This document shows positions 51,501-63,959 of a stretch of DNA of 64,000 nucleotides, piece by piece. This DNA comes from Xestospongia bergquistia (taxonomy: Eukaryota; Porifera; Demospongiae; Haplosclerida; Petrosiidae). The notes under the pieces were generated by a model. The model was not told the origin of the DNA. It worked only from the letters and a program-made list of their open reading frames with translations, and did no database searches. A program made the position numbers and the translations under genes. Position 1 is the stretch's first letter; each line of letters begins with the position of its first letter. The stretch is taken from assembly GCA_963965975.1 (NCBI GenBank), contig OZ014419.1, forward strand, positions 5,359,677-5,423,676, written 5' to 3'.

Positions 51501-54345
51501 ACATCAACACGATTGTTAACACGGATAACTGATCTAACAAGTTTATATCTGATCTACTACACAGTGATATAAACATGATTCTTAACACTGATATCTTATC
51601 TGACACTGACTATGATATCTGATCTAACACTGAAATCTGATTTACTCATGTTGATATCTGATCTACTGTAAACAGACACCAATATGATTCTTAACACTAA
51701 CATAAGATTTAATACAGTGATACCTGATCTAACATAGATCTAACACAGATCTGATATACTCATATAGATCTAACACGTTTATATCTGATCTACTACACAG
51801 CGACATCAACCTCATTCTTAACACTGATATCTCATCTGATACTGACTATGATATCTGATCTAACACTGAGATTTGATTTACTCATGTTGATGTGATCTAC
51901 TGCAAACATACATCAACATGATTCTTAATACTAACATCTGATCTAATAGTGATATTTGATTTACTCATGTAGACATATGATCTACTTCACACTGACATTA
52001 ACATTATTCTTAACACTGATACCTAATCCAACACCGAGATCTGACTTACTCTTGTTGATTTCTGATCAACAAATTGGAATCAACACAATTGTTAACACTG
52101 ATATCTGATCTAATACATGTTTATGTCTGATCTACACACTGATATGAACATGATTCTTAATGCTGATACCTGATCTAACACCGAGATCTGATTTACTCTT
52201 GTTGTTATCTGATCTACACACTTACATCGAAATGATTATCAACAATTATACCTGATCTAACGTCTGTAGATATCTGATCTACTACACACTGACATCAACA
52301 TAATTCTTATCACTGATATCTCATCTGACACTACGATATCTGATCTAACACTGAGATGTGATTACTAATGTTGATATTTGATCTACTGCAAACAGACATC
52401 AACATGACTCTTAACACTAACATCTGATTTAACACAAACAGATATCTGATCTAACATTGATTTACTCATGTTGATGTATCATCTACTACACACTGACACT
52501 AACATGATTCTTGTGATTCTTAACACTAATACCTAATTTAACACCGAGATCTGATTTACTGTTGATTTCTGATCTACTACACAGTGACATCAACACTTAA
52601 TTAGTATTAAGAACACATTCTTAATACTGATATCTCATCTGACACTGACTATGACATCTAATCTAACACTGAGATCTGATTTACTCATGTTGATATCTGA
52701 TCTACTGCAAACAGACATCATGATTCTTAATACTTACATCTGATCTAACACAGATCTGATTTACTCATGTTGATATATGATCTACTACACACTGACATCA
52801 ACATGATTCTTAACACTGATACCTGATCTAACAACTGTTGATATCTGATCTACTACACAGAGATCAACACGATTCTTAACACTAACATCTCATGATACCT
52901 GATCAAACACTGAGATCTGGTTTACTCAAATCATCTACTACACACCGACATTAACATGATTCTTATGATTCCTAACACTGTTACCTGATTTAACACCAAG
53001 ACCTGATTTACTCTTGATTTCTGATCTACTACACACTGACATCAACATGATTCTTAACACTGATACCTGCTGTAACACTGGTTAATCTTATCTATTATTC
53101 ACTGACATTAACATGATTCTTAACAGTGATATCTCATCTGACATCAGTTTATAGTTGATCTACTACACACTGATATGAATATGATTCTTAAGACTGATAT
53201 CTTATCTTACACTATGATATCTCATCTACTGCAAACAGACATCAAGATGATTCTTAATACTAACATCTGATGTAACACTGAGATCCGATTTACTGATGTT
53301 GATATATGATCTACACACTGACATCGAAGTGAATCTTAACTGATACCGGATCTAACGTCTGTTGATATCTGATCTACTACACGCTGACATTAACATGATT
53401 ATTAACACTGATATCTTATCTGACACTGAGTATGATCTCATCTAACTCTGAGATCAGATTTACTCATGTTGATATCTGATCTACTACACATTAACATCAA
53501 CATGATTCTTAAGACTGATACCTGATCTACCATCTGTTGATATCTGATCTACTTCACACTACATCAACATGATTCTTAGGAATGATATCTCATCTGACAC
53601 TTATTATGATATCTCATCTAACACTGAGATCCGATTTACTCATTTTGGTATCTGATCAGACAAAACAGACATCTAAACAGACATCAACATGATTCTTAAC
53701 ACTGATACCTGATCTAACCTGTTTATATGTGATCTTCTACACAGTGAGATCAACATGATTCTTAACACTGATATATCATCTGACACTGACTATGATATCT
53801 GATCTAACACTGAGATCTCATTCACTCATGTTGATATCTGATCTACTGCAAGCAGACATCAACATGATCCATGATTCTTAATACTAACATCTGAAATAAC
53901 ACTGACATCTGATTTACTCATGTTGATATATGATCTACTACACACTGACATTAACATGACTCATAACACTGATACCTAATCTAATACCAAGATCTGATTT
54001 ACTCTTGTTGATATCTGATCTACTACACATTGACATCAACATGATTCTTAACACTGATACCTGATCTAACATCTGTTGATATCTGATCTACTACACACTG
54101 ACATCAACATGATTCTTAACACTGATATCTCATGTGACACTAACACTCATACATGATCCAACATCGAGATCTGATTTGCTCATGTTTATATCTGATCTAT
54201 TACAAACAGGCATCAACATGATTTTTAACACTGATATCTGATTGTACACTGATACCGACATCTGATTTACTTATGTTGATATCTGATTTAGAAATGCTGA
54301 TATCAGACCTATCAACACTGATACTGATATCATATCTACTAATAT
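48569..54345. repeat. 85-bp satellite array, copy B
   Basis: From 49,012 it aligns monomer by monomer with 10,332 onward, but it is about 0.9 kb longer. One cause is a local 408-bp duplication: CTGACATCAACATAATTCTT at 49,333 recurs at 49,741 with the monomers that follow. 48,569-49,011 resembles the end of the third block (about 30,000-30,200). Confidence 0.95.
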
Positions 54346-55230
54346 TGATATCTAATTTAGTAACATTATGTACAAATGCAAAGTAAAAAAGTGTTGAAAC
54401 TTGTATCGTAATGTGACAATTATTTCAATTTGTATAGTACAATGTAAATATTTATAACAAACAAAAACATATTCAGTATGTTCATTGTTATATTATTATT
54501 TTAAATTAGTATATTTTTTAAATCAATGAATTAGTAAAGAGAACATTCATGCAATACTATGATTCTACCTACCTCATAACTAGGAAGAGGTAGTCTCGAA
54601 CATTTAATAGAAAAATGAAGGTTTTGTAGTATTCAAGGTAACTAATGAGGACGTTCTCACAAATTATACTTTGCCCTATCTCATCTTCTGAGGTCTAAAT
54701 AGATGGATAATAAAATAAATGGATAAATGATAAAGGACAATGGATGGATAGTCTGTGATTGTCATAGTAAACTAATCAGTGAATATATGTAATAAGATAA
54801 TTCACTATGATATCTATTATGATTAGATCTGCTTTCTAAACAATGACTACACAAGTTAAAGGAAATCTTTTCATACATTTTATGATTAGGTTTGCTTTCT
54901 AACAGTCACCAGTACACATATATGACTAATAAACTAGGAGGCGGTGGCTAGCATGAACGAGATTGTTAACTTATCTGATCTAATAACTAGTTTGCAATAA
55001 ATGTGGTACTGGCTATGTGTATATTAAAAATGGTTTGTATTATTGTTGCTACAAGAGACTAATAGATCACTTGATCTTTAGTGTTAATCATTTAAGTCAG
55101 GTGGTAGGAGAAGTGATAAACGGTCATGAAATAATCAACATGTTCTATAGTTTCAGAATTATTTGGTTCAAAGTCATCAATCTTGTGCTTCTCCTATTTG
55201 TTATGAATGTTAATCATTGTCATGTATGAC
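54346..55230. other. Duplicated non-coding stretch, copy B
   Basis: Matches 14,771-15,640. Contains the same AT-rich ORF (55,017-55,229) without splice or motif support. Confidence 0.5.
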
Positions 55231-55234
55231 CAAC

Positions 55235-55890
55235 CAAAAATAATACAATAAAGTTCATCCATCCATTGATCCACACATCCATCCATTCAATCCATTTTCC
55301 TCATCATTACATTATTTGACGCAGGAGCACTTTCATTTATAAAAATGAAATTATTCTACAATATTTTACAGCAGCCTGTGCCAAATATGTCACATCTTTT
55401 CCAGTTATATGATGGAACACACCCACTTTTCTGAGTCAGCATATGTTATAGAAAATCAGCTTAAGTTTTGCCATTCCACTATCTCGTTTAGTCTGTTCTT
55501 AAAATGTCTTACTCTAGCTTCTGAAATGTTATACATCCATAATTCAAACTGGAATACAAAGTGAAATAGTTTATTGTGTATAGCAATAATGATCCCAGGC
55601 CCCTCCCATTAATATCAAATATACAAAGTGGAGTAACTTCCCAGTGACAACCAGCTACTATGTTTAAATATTCTTTGTTAACTCTCTTACTTTGCTAGGG
55701 TCAATCAATCCTATTAAAAATTGATGTTGAGGAACAAATGAATAACAGAACCATACCCTCTTCATCTATTGCACTCTCTTTGGATTCTAGTGGTAGATGG
55801 AGAAGTGTCTGTGACCACATCTGGGGTAAATGTTTAGTACAATCATCTGGGTTTTGGCTCTCAAGCCATTGGGTGTGGCCACACCCTATT
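55235..55890 (-). pseudogene. Fragment of the unrecognised multi-exon gene (copy B, 3' set)
   Basis: Homologous to 15,895-16,540. Exon about 55,700-55,880 carries QWLESQNPDDCTKHLPQMW and ESKESAIDEEGMVLLF. The same 19-bp deletion as in copy 1 is present, and one extra A (ATTAAAAATT instead of ATTAAAATT) changes the following frame. A lower exon (about 55,460-55,555) matches the FELWIYNISEA exon. The shared deletion shows the gene was already broken before duplication. Confidence 0.6.
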
Positions 55891-56034
55891 AATAAATACA
55901 AATGAGAAGTGTTGTCAGTAGTTCCAGGTGAGAGTTTATCAGCAGGTAAGAAAGAATTGATGTTTGTTTGAATTTGTTTCTTGAAGATACTAATTTAATT
56001 TCTTTTAAAGTAGGCTTAAGAGAAAAGAGTGTGA
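55891..56034. other. Short unassigned stretch and undisturbed insertion site
   Basis: Ends in AGAGAAAAGAGTGTGATAGA continuing GAGGGAGCATCAG (56,015-56,050), the counterpart of both junctions of the nested transposons in copy A (18,961-18,985 and 25,503-25,515). Confidence 0.7.
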
Positions 56035-57373
56035 TAGAGAGGGAGCATCAGTTGTGTAGTTAGCAGGTAGTAGGACCAGTTGAGATAAAAATTAGTAGGT
56101 AAACCAGAGTCATTCATAGCTGTATGGTGACCAGTATTGATTCTTCAAGGGTTAGGAAATCTGCGAGAATTGGAGGAGGGAGAAGACTGGGTAAAGAGAA
56201 AGGACAGACCCCATGGGTTAAAAAAGACTGGCAGATATGAGTACCATACCTATGAAAGGATGGATTAATAGAATGAATGTACAGATTAATAAAGTGATAC
56301 ATATTGTTACGAATGTTAATCGTTGCTGTGTACATTAAATCCTCCTTCAACTTGACATAGTAACTTAAACATCCTGTAATACAAGTATAAATAACTGGTC
56401 TGTCCATTTTGGGTCATGCTTGAAATGAAAGATAGCCTCTTCACCTCCATCTAATGCATCATGTATTACATAAACATCAATACAACCATTAATGGCAAAG
56501 GTATCTAAAGCATTTTGAGTAATTTGAAGAGCTCTTTTACCTGTTGTATGTACATTGTATAATGAACAATAGAGAAAGATAAAAAGAGGAAGTAAATAAT
56601 AAATGCATGGATTGATGGATGGGTACAAAATTGCACAAATATAACAATTACTTTTATATATCTTAGTTTACAATATTGTGGTGTGATGTTTTCATCAGTT
56701 TGATGGACATTCAAATTGTTGTGGACCAAATCACTCCCCAGTTTGAATAATTTCATTTTGATTTCCCATAATTCCCACTACCCACTTATCAGAACAAGAC
56801 TGAGGGAGCAACAAGGGACTACACACAAGTATCAAGTAGATCATTTAAGAGAAGAAAACAATCATTAGCAAAGCACTCATTAATAAAATATTCATTAGTA
56901 AATCCATATATGAATCCATATGTTCACCTGTCTTTCCATTAGTCTATCTACTCATCCATCCATTGACTTCAATGATATGTCCATTACTCTGTCATTCATT
57001 TGTCATCTATTGTTGCCCTCTATCCAACTATTCATTAAATATACCTTGTTTGTTCTGTGACATACTTCTCCTATTACTATTAATGATATTATTACAAAGC
57101 AATAGTAGACTATCATTCATTGTAATATTACTAGAACATCTAAAGAGAAAGAAAGAGTCAAACAGTTTTTGTACATACATAAAATAAATAATTAATGATT
57201 CACTAATAATTTTTCATACTCGATAATTACATTCATAGTTCATGTGAGCATAAACCAGTTATGTAAGTAGACCTCCACATGAAGAGGCAGCACTCTTATG
57301 ACCAACCAAAATAAATCCTCTGTTAAACTTGGTATAATAGGAATAGAGAAAGTAAAAATGCTAATGATAAGTG
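56035..57373 (-). pseudogene. Fragment of the unrecognised multi-exon gene (copy B, 5' set)
   Basis: Exons on the minus strand: 57,273-57,373 (SLTEDLFWLVIRVLPLHVE, GTCTAC donor); 57,045-57,139 (CSSNITMNDSLLLLCNN, RRSMSQNKQ; 95 nt, ends phase 1); 56,396-56,540 (LQITQNALDTFAINGCIDVY, GGEEAIFHFKHDPKWTDQ; starts phase 1). The phase-1 end of the second exon fits the phase-1 start of the third exactly. An open stretch near 56,740-56,800 (GIMGNQNEIIQTGE) ends in TGA. Together with 55,235-55,890 this gives the best-ordered view of the gene. Identity unknown. Confidence 0.55.
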
Positions 57374-57548
57374 CTGTAATGGATGAATGAATAGATGAAT
57401 GGACGAATGAATGAATGAATGGATGAATGAATGACAAGGCTGACATCAAACTAACCAATAGAATTTGATGCATACAATCTTGAGCATTAAACACAAGTTG
57501 ATTTGTTCTTGGTTGAAATTACAATTTGCAGAACATCCTTGTACATGA
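57374..57548. repeat. GAAT/ATGA microsatellite and spacer
   Basis: Degenerate GAATGAATGGAT repeats (about 57,380-57,435), then about 110 bp of unassigned sequence. The His/Ser-rich minus ORF 57,240-57,494 arises from the repeat plus the real exon at 57,273-57,373. Confidence 0.75.
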
Positions 57549-57782
57549 CAGTGGTGGAGAACTAGGAGGGGGCAGGGGGGGCTGGAGCCCCCCCACTTTT
57601 GGAAGTGGGGGGGTCTCTGCCCCCTTACTGTTTGATTTTTGACTGTGTGATATACACGTATGTATGACGAATTGCACTCCTCACTTTGGTAATTTTTAGT
57701 TAATTATTTTTCATTTACACCTATCTGATTTTTCACTAAGCACTTGGCCCCCCCCACTTTTCAGTAGCTGTCTCCACCCCTG
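57549..57782. mobile_element. MITE-like element with G/C-tract inverted ends, 234 bp
   Basis: Starts CAGTGGTGGAGA and ends, in inverted sense, CAGGGGTGGAGACAG. G- and C-runs sit inside both ends (a 7-G run near 57,574 and an 8-C run near 57,749). The left part has a hairpin of G7/C7 runs around ACTTTTGGAAGT. The CAG...CTG termini suggest a hAT-dependent element. No 8-bp target duplication is visible, because its right end abuts the 114-bp satellite without a gap. Confidence 0.65.
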
Positions 57783-60700
57783 AAACTGACCTATTGAAGT
57801 CTTGACAGTGGTTGGCTTTTCAGACTGAGAACATGTCTAATATTGAGTGCTAGAGGCTAGAATATTATAACATTAATAATAGAGAAGCAAAAAGACAACC
57901 TAACCTATTACAGTCTTGACAGTGGCTGCCTTTTGAGACTGACAACCTCTCAAAGACAAAGTGCTAGAGGCCAAATTATTTTGAAATGAATAATATAGAA
58001 GATAACTAACAAACTAACCTATTGGAGACTTTAAAGTGGTTGCTTTTTAGACTGAGATGTTTCTGATATTCAGTGCTAGACACTAGATTATTATAACATA
58101 AATAATATAGAAGCAAACAGACAAACTGACCTATTGGAGGCTTGACAATGGTTGCCTTTTGATAATGAGAACATCTCAGAGACTGAGCACTAGAGGCTAG
58201 ATTATTTAACAATGAATAATATAGAATAGAAGAGACGAACTAACCTATTGGTGGCTTGACAGTGGTTACCTTTTGAGACTGAGAACACGTTAAAGACTGA
58301 GTACTAGAGGCTAGATTACTATAACATTAATGATATAGAAGCAAACAGACAAACTGACCTATTGGAGTCTTGACAGTGGTTGCCTTTTGAGACTGAGAAC
58401 ATGTCAGAGACTGAGTACAAGATGCTAGATTCTGTAATAATGAATAACATAGAAGATAACAGACACAATGACCTATTGGAAACTTGACAGTGGTTGCTTT
58501 TTGAGATCTAGAACATGTCTGAGACTGAATACTAGAGGCTAGATTAATATAACATTAATAATATAGAAGTAAACTGACAAACTGACGTATCGGAGGCTTG
58601 ACAGTGTTTCCATATTGACACTGAGAACATCTCAGAGACTGAGTACTAGAGCTAGATTATTTAGCAATGAATAACATAGAAGGTAACACACAAACTGATC
58701 TATTGGAAGGTTGACAGTTGTTGCCCTTTGAAACAGAGAGCGTCTCTGAGATTGAGCACTAGAGGCTAGATTATATAACCATGAATAATATAGAAGATAA
58801 CAGACAAAACAACCTATTTGAGACTCGACAGTGGTTGTCTTTTGAGACTAAGAACATACCAGAGACCGAGTACTAGAGGCTATATTATTCAACATTGAAC
58901 AAATATAGAACCAAACAGACAAACTATCCTATTGGAGACTTGACAATGGTTGCCTTTTGAGACTGCGAACATGACTCAGATTAAGTGTTAGATGCTAGAT
59001 TATTATAACATTAACAATATAGAAGCTAATAGATAAACTGACCTAGTGGAGGGTTGACAATGTTTGCCTTTTGAGACTGAAAATACGTCTGAGATTGAGT
59101 ACAAGAGGCTAGATTATTATAACAATGAATAATATAGAAGATAACAGACTAACTGACCTACTAGAGACTTGACTGTGGTTGCCTTTTGAGACTGACAACA
59201 TCTGACAGACCTAGTACTAGAAGCTAGATTATTTAACAATGAATAACTGAGAAGATAACAGACAAACTGATCTATTAATGTCTTCACAGTGGTTGCCTTT
59301 GAGACTGAGAACATCTCAGAGACCGAGTAGAAGAGGCTAGATTATTTAACAATGAATAATATAGAAGATAAAAGACAAACTGACCTATTGGAGACATGAC
59401 AATGGTTGCTTTTTGAGACTTAGAACGTATCTGAGATTGAGTGCTAGAGGCTACATTATTATACCATTAATAATAATCATAGAAGAAAACAGACAAACTG
59501 GCCTATTGGAGGCTTGACAGTGGGTGCCTTTTGACACCGAGAAAATTTCAGACACCGAGTACTATAGGCTAGATTTTATAACCATGAATAATATAGAATA
59601 TAACAGACAAACTGACCTATGGAGACTTGACAGTGGTTGCCTTTTGAGACAGAAAGTGTCTCTGAGATTGAGTGCTAGAGGCTAGACTATTATAACAGTA
59701 AGAGTATAGAAGTAAACTGACAAACTGACCTATGGGAGACTTGACAGTGGTTGCCTTTTGAGACTGAGAACATCTCAGTGACCGAGCACTATAGGATAGA
59801 TTATTTGATTATTTAACAATGAATAATATAAAATATAACAGACTAACTGACCTATTGGAGGCTTGACAGTGGATACCTTTTGAGACTGAGAACATTTCAG
59901 AGACCGAGTACTAGAAGCTACCTTATCTAACAATGACTAACATAGAAGATAACAGACAAAATGATCTATTCAAGACTTGACAGTGGTTGCCTTTTCAGAC
60001 AAGAACGTGATTGAGATTAATTGCTAGAGGATAGAGATTATTATAACATTAATGATATAGAAGCAAAAACCTGACCTAGTGGAGGCTTGACAGTGGTTGT
60101 TTTTTAGACTGATAACATCTGAGAGAGTAAGAACTAGACTCTTGATTATTTAACAATGAATAATATAGAATATAACAGACAAACTAACCTATTGGAGACT
60201 TGACAGTGGTTGCCCTTTGAGACAGAGAATGTGCCTGAGATTGAGAGCTAGAGGCTTGAATATTGTAACATTAATAATATAGAAGCAAACAGACAAACTG
60301 ACCTTTTGAAGTCTTGACAGTAGTTCCCTTTTGAGACTGAGAACATCTCAGGGACTGAGTACTAGAAGCTAAATTATTTAACAATAAATAATATAGGACA
60401 AACTGATCTATTGGAGTCTTCACAGTGGTTGCCTTTTGAGACTGAAAACATGTTAGAGACTGAGGCTAGATTATTTAACAATGAATAACATAGAAGATAA
60501 TAGACAAAATGACCTATATGAGACTTGACGTTGGTTGGCTTTTCAGACGGGGAATGTGTCTGAGATTGAGTGCTAGAAGCTAGATTATTATAACATTAAT
60601 AATATAGAAGCAAATACCCAATATGTTGCCTTTTGAGACTGAGAACTTCTCAGAGATCGAGTACTAGAGGCTAGATCATTTAATAATGAATAATATAGAC

Positions 60701-63141
60701 AATAACAGACAAAATGACCTATTGTAATCTTGACAGTGGTTGCCTTTAGAGACTAAGAACATGTAAGAGACTAAGTACTAGAGGCTAGATTATTTAAGAA
60801 TGAATAATGTAGAAGACAACCTATTGGAGACTTGATAGTGGTTGATTTTTGAGACCTAGAACGTGCCTGAGATTGAGTGCTAGATGCTAGATTATTATAA
60901 CATTAATAATAATAATAGAAGCAAACTGACCTATTGGAGACTTCTCAGTGGTTGTATTTGACACTGAGAATATTTCAGAGACCGAGTACTAGAGGATAGA
61001 TTATTTCACAACGAATAAAATAGAAAATAACAGACAAAATGACCGATTGGAGACTTGACAGTGGTTGCCTTTTGAGACAGAAAACATATCAGAGACGGAG
61101 TACTACAAGCCAGATTAATTAACAATTAATAATATAGAAGCAATTAGACAAACTGACCTATTGGAGTCTTGACAGTGGTTGCCTTATGAGATTGAGAACA
61201 TGTCAGAGACTGATGATTACTAGAGGCTAGATTATTTAAGAATGAATAATACAGAAGATAACAGACAAACTGACCTATTGGAGACTTGACAGTGGTTGCC
61301 TTTTGAGACAGAGAATGTGCCTGAGATTGAGCGCTAGAGGTTAGATTATTATAACACTAATAATATAAAAGCAAATAAGGAAACTCACATATAGGAATCT
61401 TGAAAGTGGTAGCCTTTTTAGACTTAGATTATCTCAGAGACTGAGCACAAGAGGATAGATTATTTAACAATAATTAACATAGAAAATAACAGACAAACTA
61501 ATCTCTTCGTGACAGTCGTTGCCTTTTGGGACTGAGAACATGTCAGAGACGGAGTACTAGAAGCTAGATTATTTAACAATGAATAATGTGGAACATAACA
61601 GACAAATTGACTTATTGGATACTTGACGGTGGTTGCTTTTGAGACCGAGAGTGTCTCTGAGATTGAGCGCTAGAGGCTAAATTATTATAACATTAATAAT
61701 ATAGAAGCAAATAAACAAACTGACATATTGGAGTGTTGACAGTGGTTGCCTTTTTAGACTTAGAACATCTCAGAGACCAAGAACTAGAGGCTAGATTATT
61801 TCACAGTGAATAATATAGAAGTTAACAGACAAACTGACTTATTGGAGACTTGGCAGTTGTTGCTTTTTGAGACCTAGAACATGTCTGAGATTGAGTGCCA
61901 GAGGCTAGATTATTATAACATTAATAATAATTATAGAAGCAAGCTGACCTATTAGAGGCTTTACAGAACATTGAGAACATCTCAGAGACCGAGTACTAGA
62001 GCTAGATTATTTAACAATGAATGACATAGAAGGTAACAGACAAACTGATCTATTGGAAGGTTGACAGTCGTTGCCTTTTGAGACAGAGAGTGTCTATGAG
62101 ATTGAGTGCTACCGGCTAAATTATTATAACATTAATATTATAGTAGCAAACAGAAAAAGTAACCTAGTGGAGGGTTGATAATGGTTGCCTATTGACACTG
62201 AGAAAATTTCAGACACTGTGTACTATAGGCTAGATTATTTAACAATGAATAATATAGAATATAACAGATAAACTGACCTATTGGAGACTTGACAGTGGTT
62301 GCCTTTTGAGATCAAGAACGTGTCTGAAATTGAGTGGTAGAGGCTAGATTATTATAACATTAATAATATAAAAGCAAACAGACAAACTGACATATTGGAG
62401 TCTTGACAGTGGGTGTCTTTTGAGACTGAGAACGTGTCAGAGACTGATCACTAGAAACTAGATTATTTAACAATGAATAATATAGAATGCAACAGACAAA
62501 ATGATCTATTGGAGACTTGACAGTGGCTGCTTTTGAGACCGTGAGCATCTCTGAGATTGAGTGCTAGAGGCTAAATTATTTAATAATGAATAATAATTAC
62601 AGAGGAAAACAGACAAACTGACCTATTGGAGTCTTGAAAGTTCTTGCCTTTTGAGACTGTGAACATGTCACAGAGTGAGTACTAGAGGCTAGATTATTTA
62701 ACAATGAATAACATAGAAGGTAACAGACAAACTGATCTACTGGAAGGTTGACAGTGGTTGCCGTTTGAGACTGACAACATCACATAGACTAAGTACTAGA
62801 GGCTAGATTATTTACCAATGAGTAACATAGAAGATAAAAGACAAACTGACCTACTGGAGTCTTGACAGTGTTTGCCTTTCGAGACTGAGAAAATGTCAGA
62901 GACCGAGTACTAGAGGCTAGATTATTTTATGATGAATATAGAAGATAACAGACAAATTGACCTATTCAAGACTTGACTGTGGTTGCCTTTCGAGACTGAG
63001 AACATCTTAGTGACCTAGTACTAGAAGCTAGATTATTTAACAATGAATAACTTAGAAGATAACAGACAAACTGACCTATTGGAGTCTTGACAGTGGTTGC
63101 CTTTTGAGTTTGAGAATATCTCAGAGGCTGAGTGCTAGAGG
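57783..63141 (-). repeat. 114-bp tandem array with exon-intron form, about 48 units
   Basis: On the minus strand each unit is a 66-nt segment ending CCAATAG followed by a 48-nt segment starting GTCAGTTTGTC and ending AATCTAG, i.e. GT-AG. The 66-nt part, entered in phase 1, reads SSTRSLRCSQSQKATTVKSP and variants. Two alternating sub-types exist; the second has TCTCAGACACGT in the exon part and ATTAATGTTATAATAAT in the intron part, with stops only in the latter. By eye 26 of 48 exon parts are open, 9 contain a stop and 13 have a length change that breaks frame. Introns change length about as often (about 12 of 47). It is therefore not under strong coding constraint now, but its form and phase match the gene to its right. 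Confidence 0.85.
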
Positions 63142-63186
63142 GTAGATTTTTTAATAATGAATAATTAAAGGCCCAGACAAACTCAT

Positions 63187-63579
63187 CTATTGGAGAGTTG
63201 GAGATATCTGTAGTACCTGTTGTGGTATATATACTAATTCATAAGTTAACACTATACCTTCATTTAAACTGTCCTCTAGTTCTTCAGGTACTGTAAACAA
63301 TAAGCAACCTAACTGCAATATAATATAAGAATACCATCGTTGATATTGGTTGAAATGGTGCTAGACTTAAGATGAATTATGTAAATACCTACTTTCAGTG
63401 GGATTGTTCGATGTAGATTGAGAACTTCCAATAGGGGCTGAACCAGTACAGGACTTTTTAGAGTAAGTACTCTCTATAATAATATCAAGGAATCAAAATT
63501 TAACGGTGTGTCATTCTCATTTTTTTAATTGAGCAATCCTAGCTTGATCTAATCAAAGGAAGAATGTGTAAGTTGCAGT

Positions 63580-63625
<46 letters not shown>

Positions 63626-63959
63626 CTTACTTCTTTTTTTTCTTTCTTCTTTCTCATTTTTTCTTATTTCCTTTTCTCTTTTTCTTCAATTGCCATACGA
63701 TTCTCTGCATGTAGTAAATACAAAGAGCATTAATTGATTAAGTATTCATTATATTAATGCAATTACATTTTGATCTTTCTCTTGCAAGTCTCTTAAGTTC
63801 AGCTTCTTTTTTCTTCCTATTTCTTTCTTCTAGGGCACATTTTTTCTTTTATTTTTTTTCCAAAGCTTCCTTTTTCTTTAAGTGTCCTACGATTTTTGCT
63901 GCTTGTGAAAAACAAGCAGATGTCTTTGCTTCTTTTCTTGGAAGTTTTGTTTTTGGCAT
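63187..63959 (-). CDS. Lysine-rich gene feeding into the 114-bp array (5 exons, damaged)
   Basis: E1 63,767-63,959 (MPKTKLPRKEAKTSACFSQ ... EERNRKKKEAELKRLARERS); E2 63,631-63,704 (NRMAIEEKEKRK ...); E3 63,393-63,473 (SKKSCTGSAPIGSSQSTSNN); E4 63,258-63,308 (FTVPEELEDSLNE); E5 63,187-63,216 (TTDISNSP). All have AG acceptors and GT donors except E5, whose donor reads AT. E3 (81 nt), E4 (51) and E5 (30) are all phase 1-1, as is the 66-nt repeat exon. E1 is strongly basic and helical, with two runs resembling nuclear localisation signals. Problems: a TAA within E1, a TAG at the E1/E2 joint, and E2 needs one extra A in an A-run to keep frame. Either a pseudogene or an imperfect assembly. Family unknown. 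Confidence 0.45.
63565..63628. repeat. (AT)n microsatellite in an intron
   Basis: Run of AT/GTATAT units between E2 and E3 of the lysine-rich gene; it accounts for that intron being the longest (157 bp). Confidence 0.9.

Noticed and set aside
57783..63141. Alternative genetic code (TAA/TAG for Gln), since several array stops replace CAG or CAA
   Set aside because: Gln codons are one C-to-T step from a stop, other stops replace Lys, Trp/Arg or Cys codons, and many defects are frameshifts. Ordinary decay explains them.
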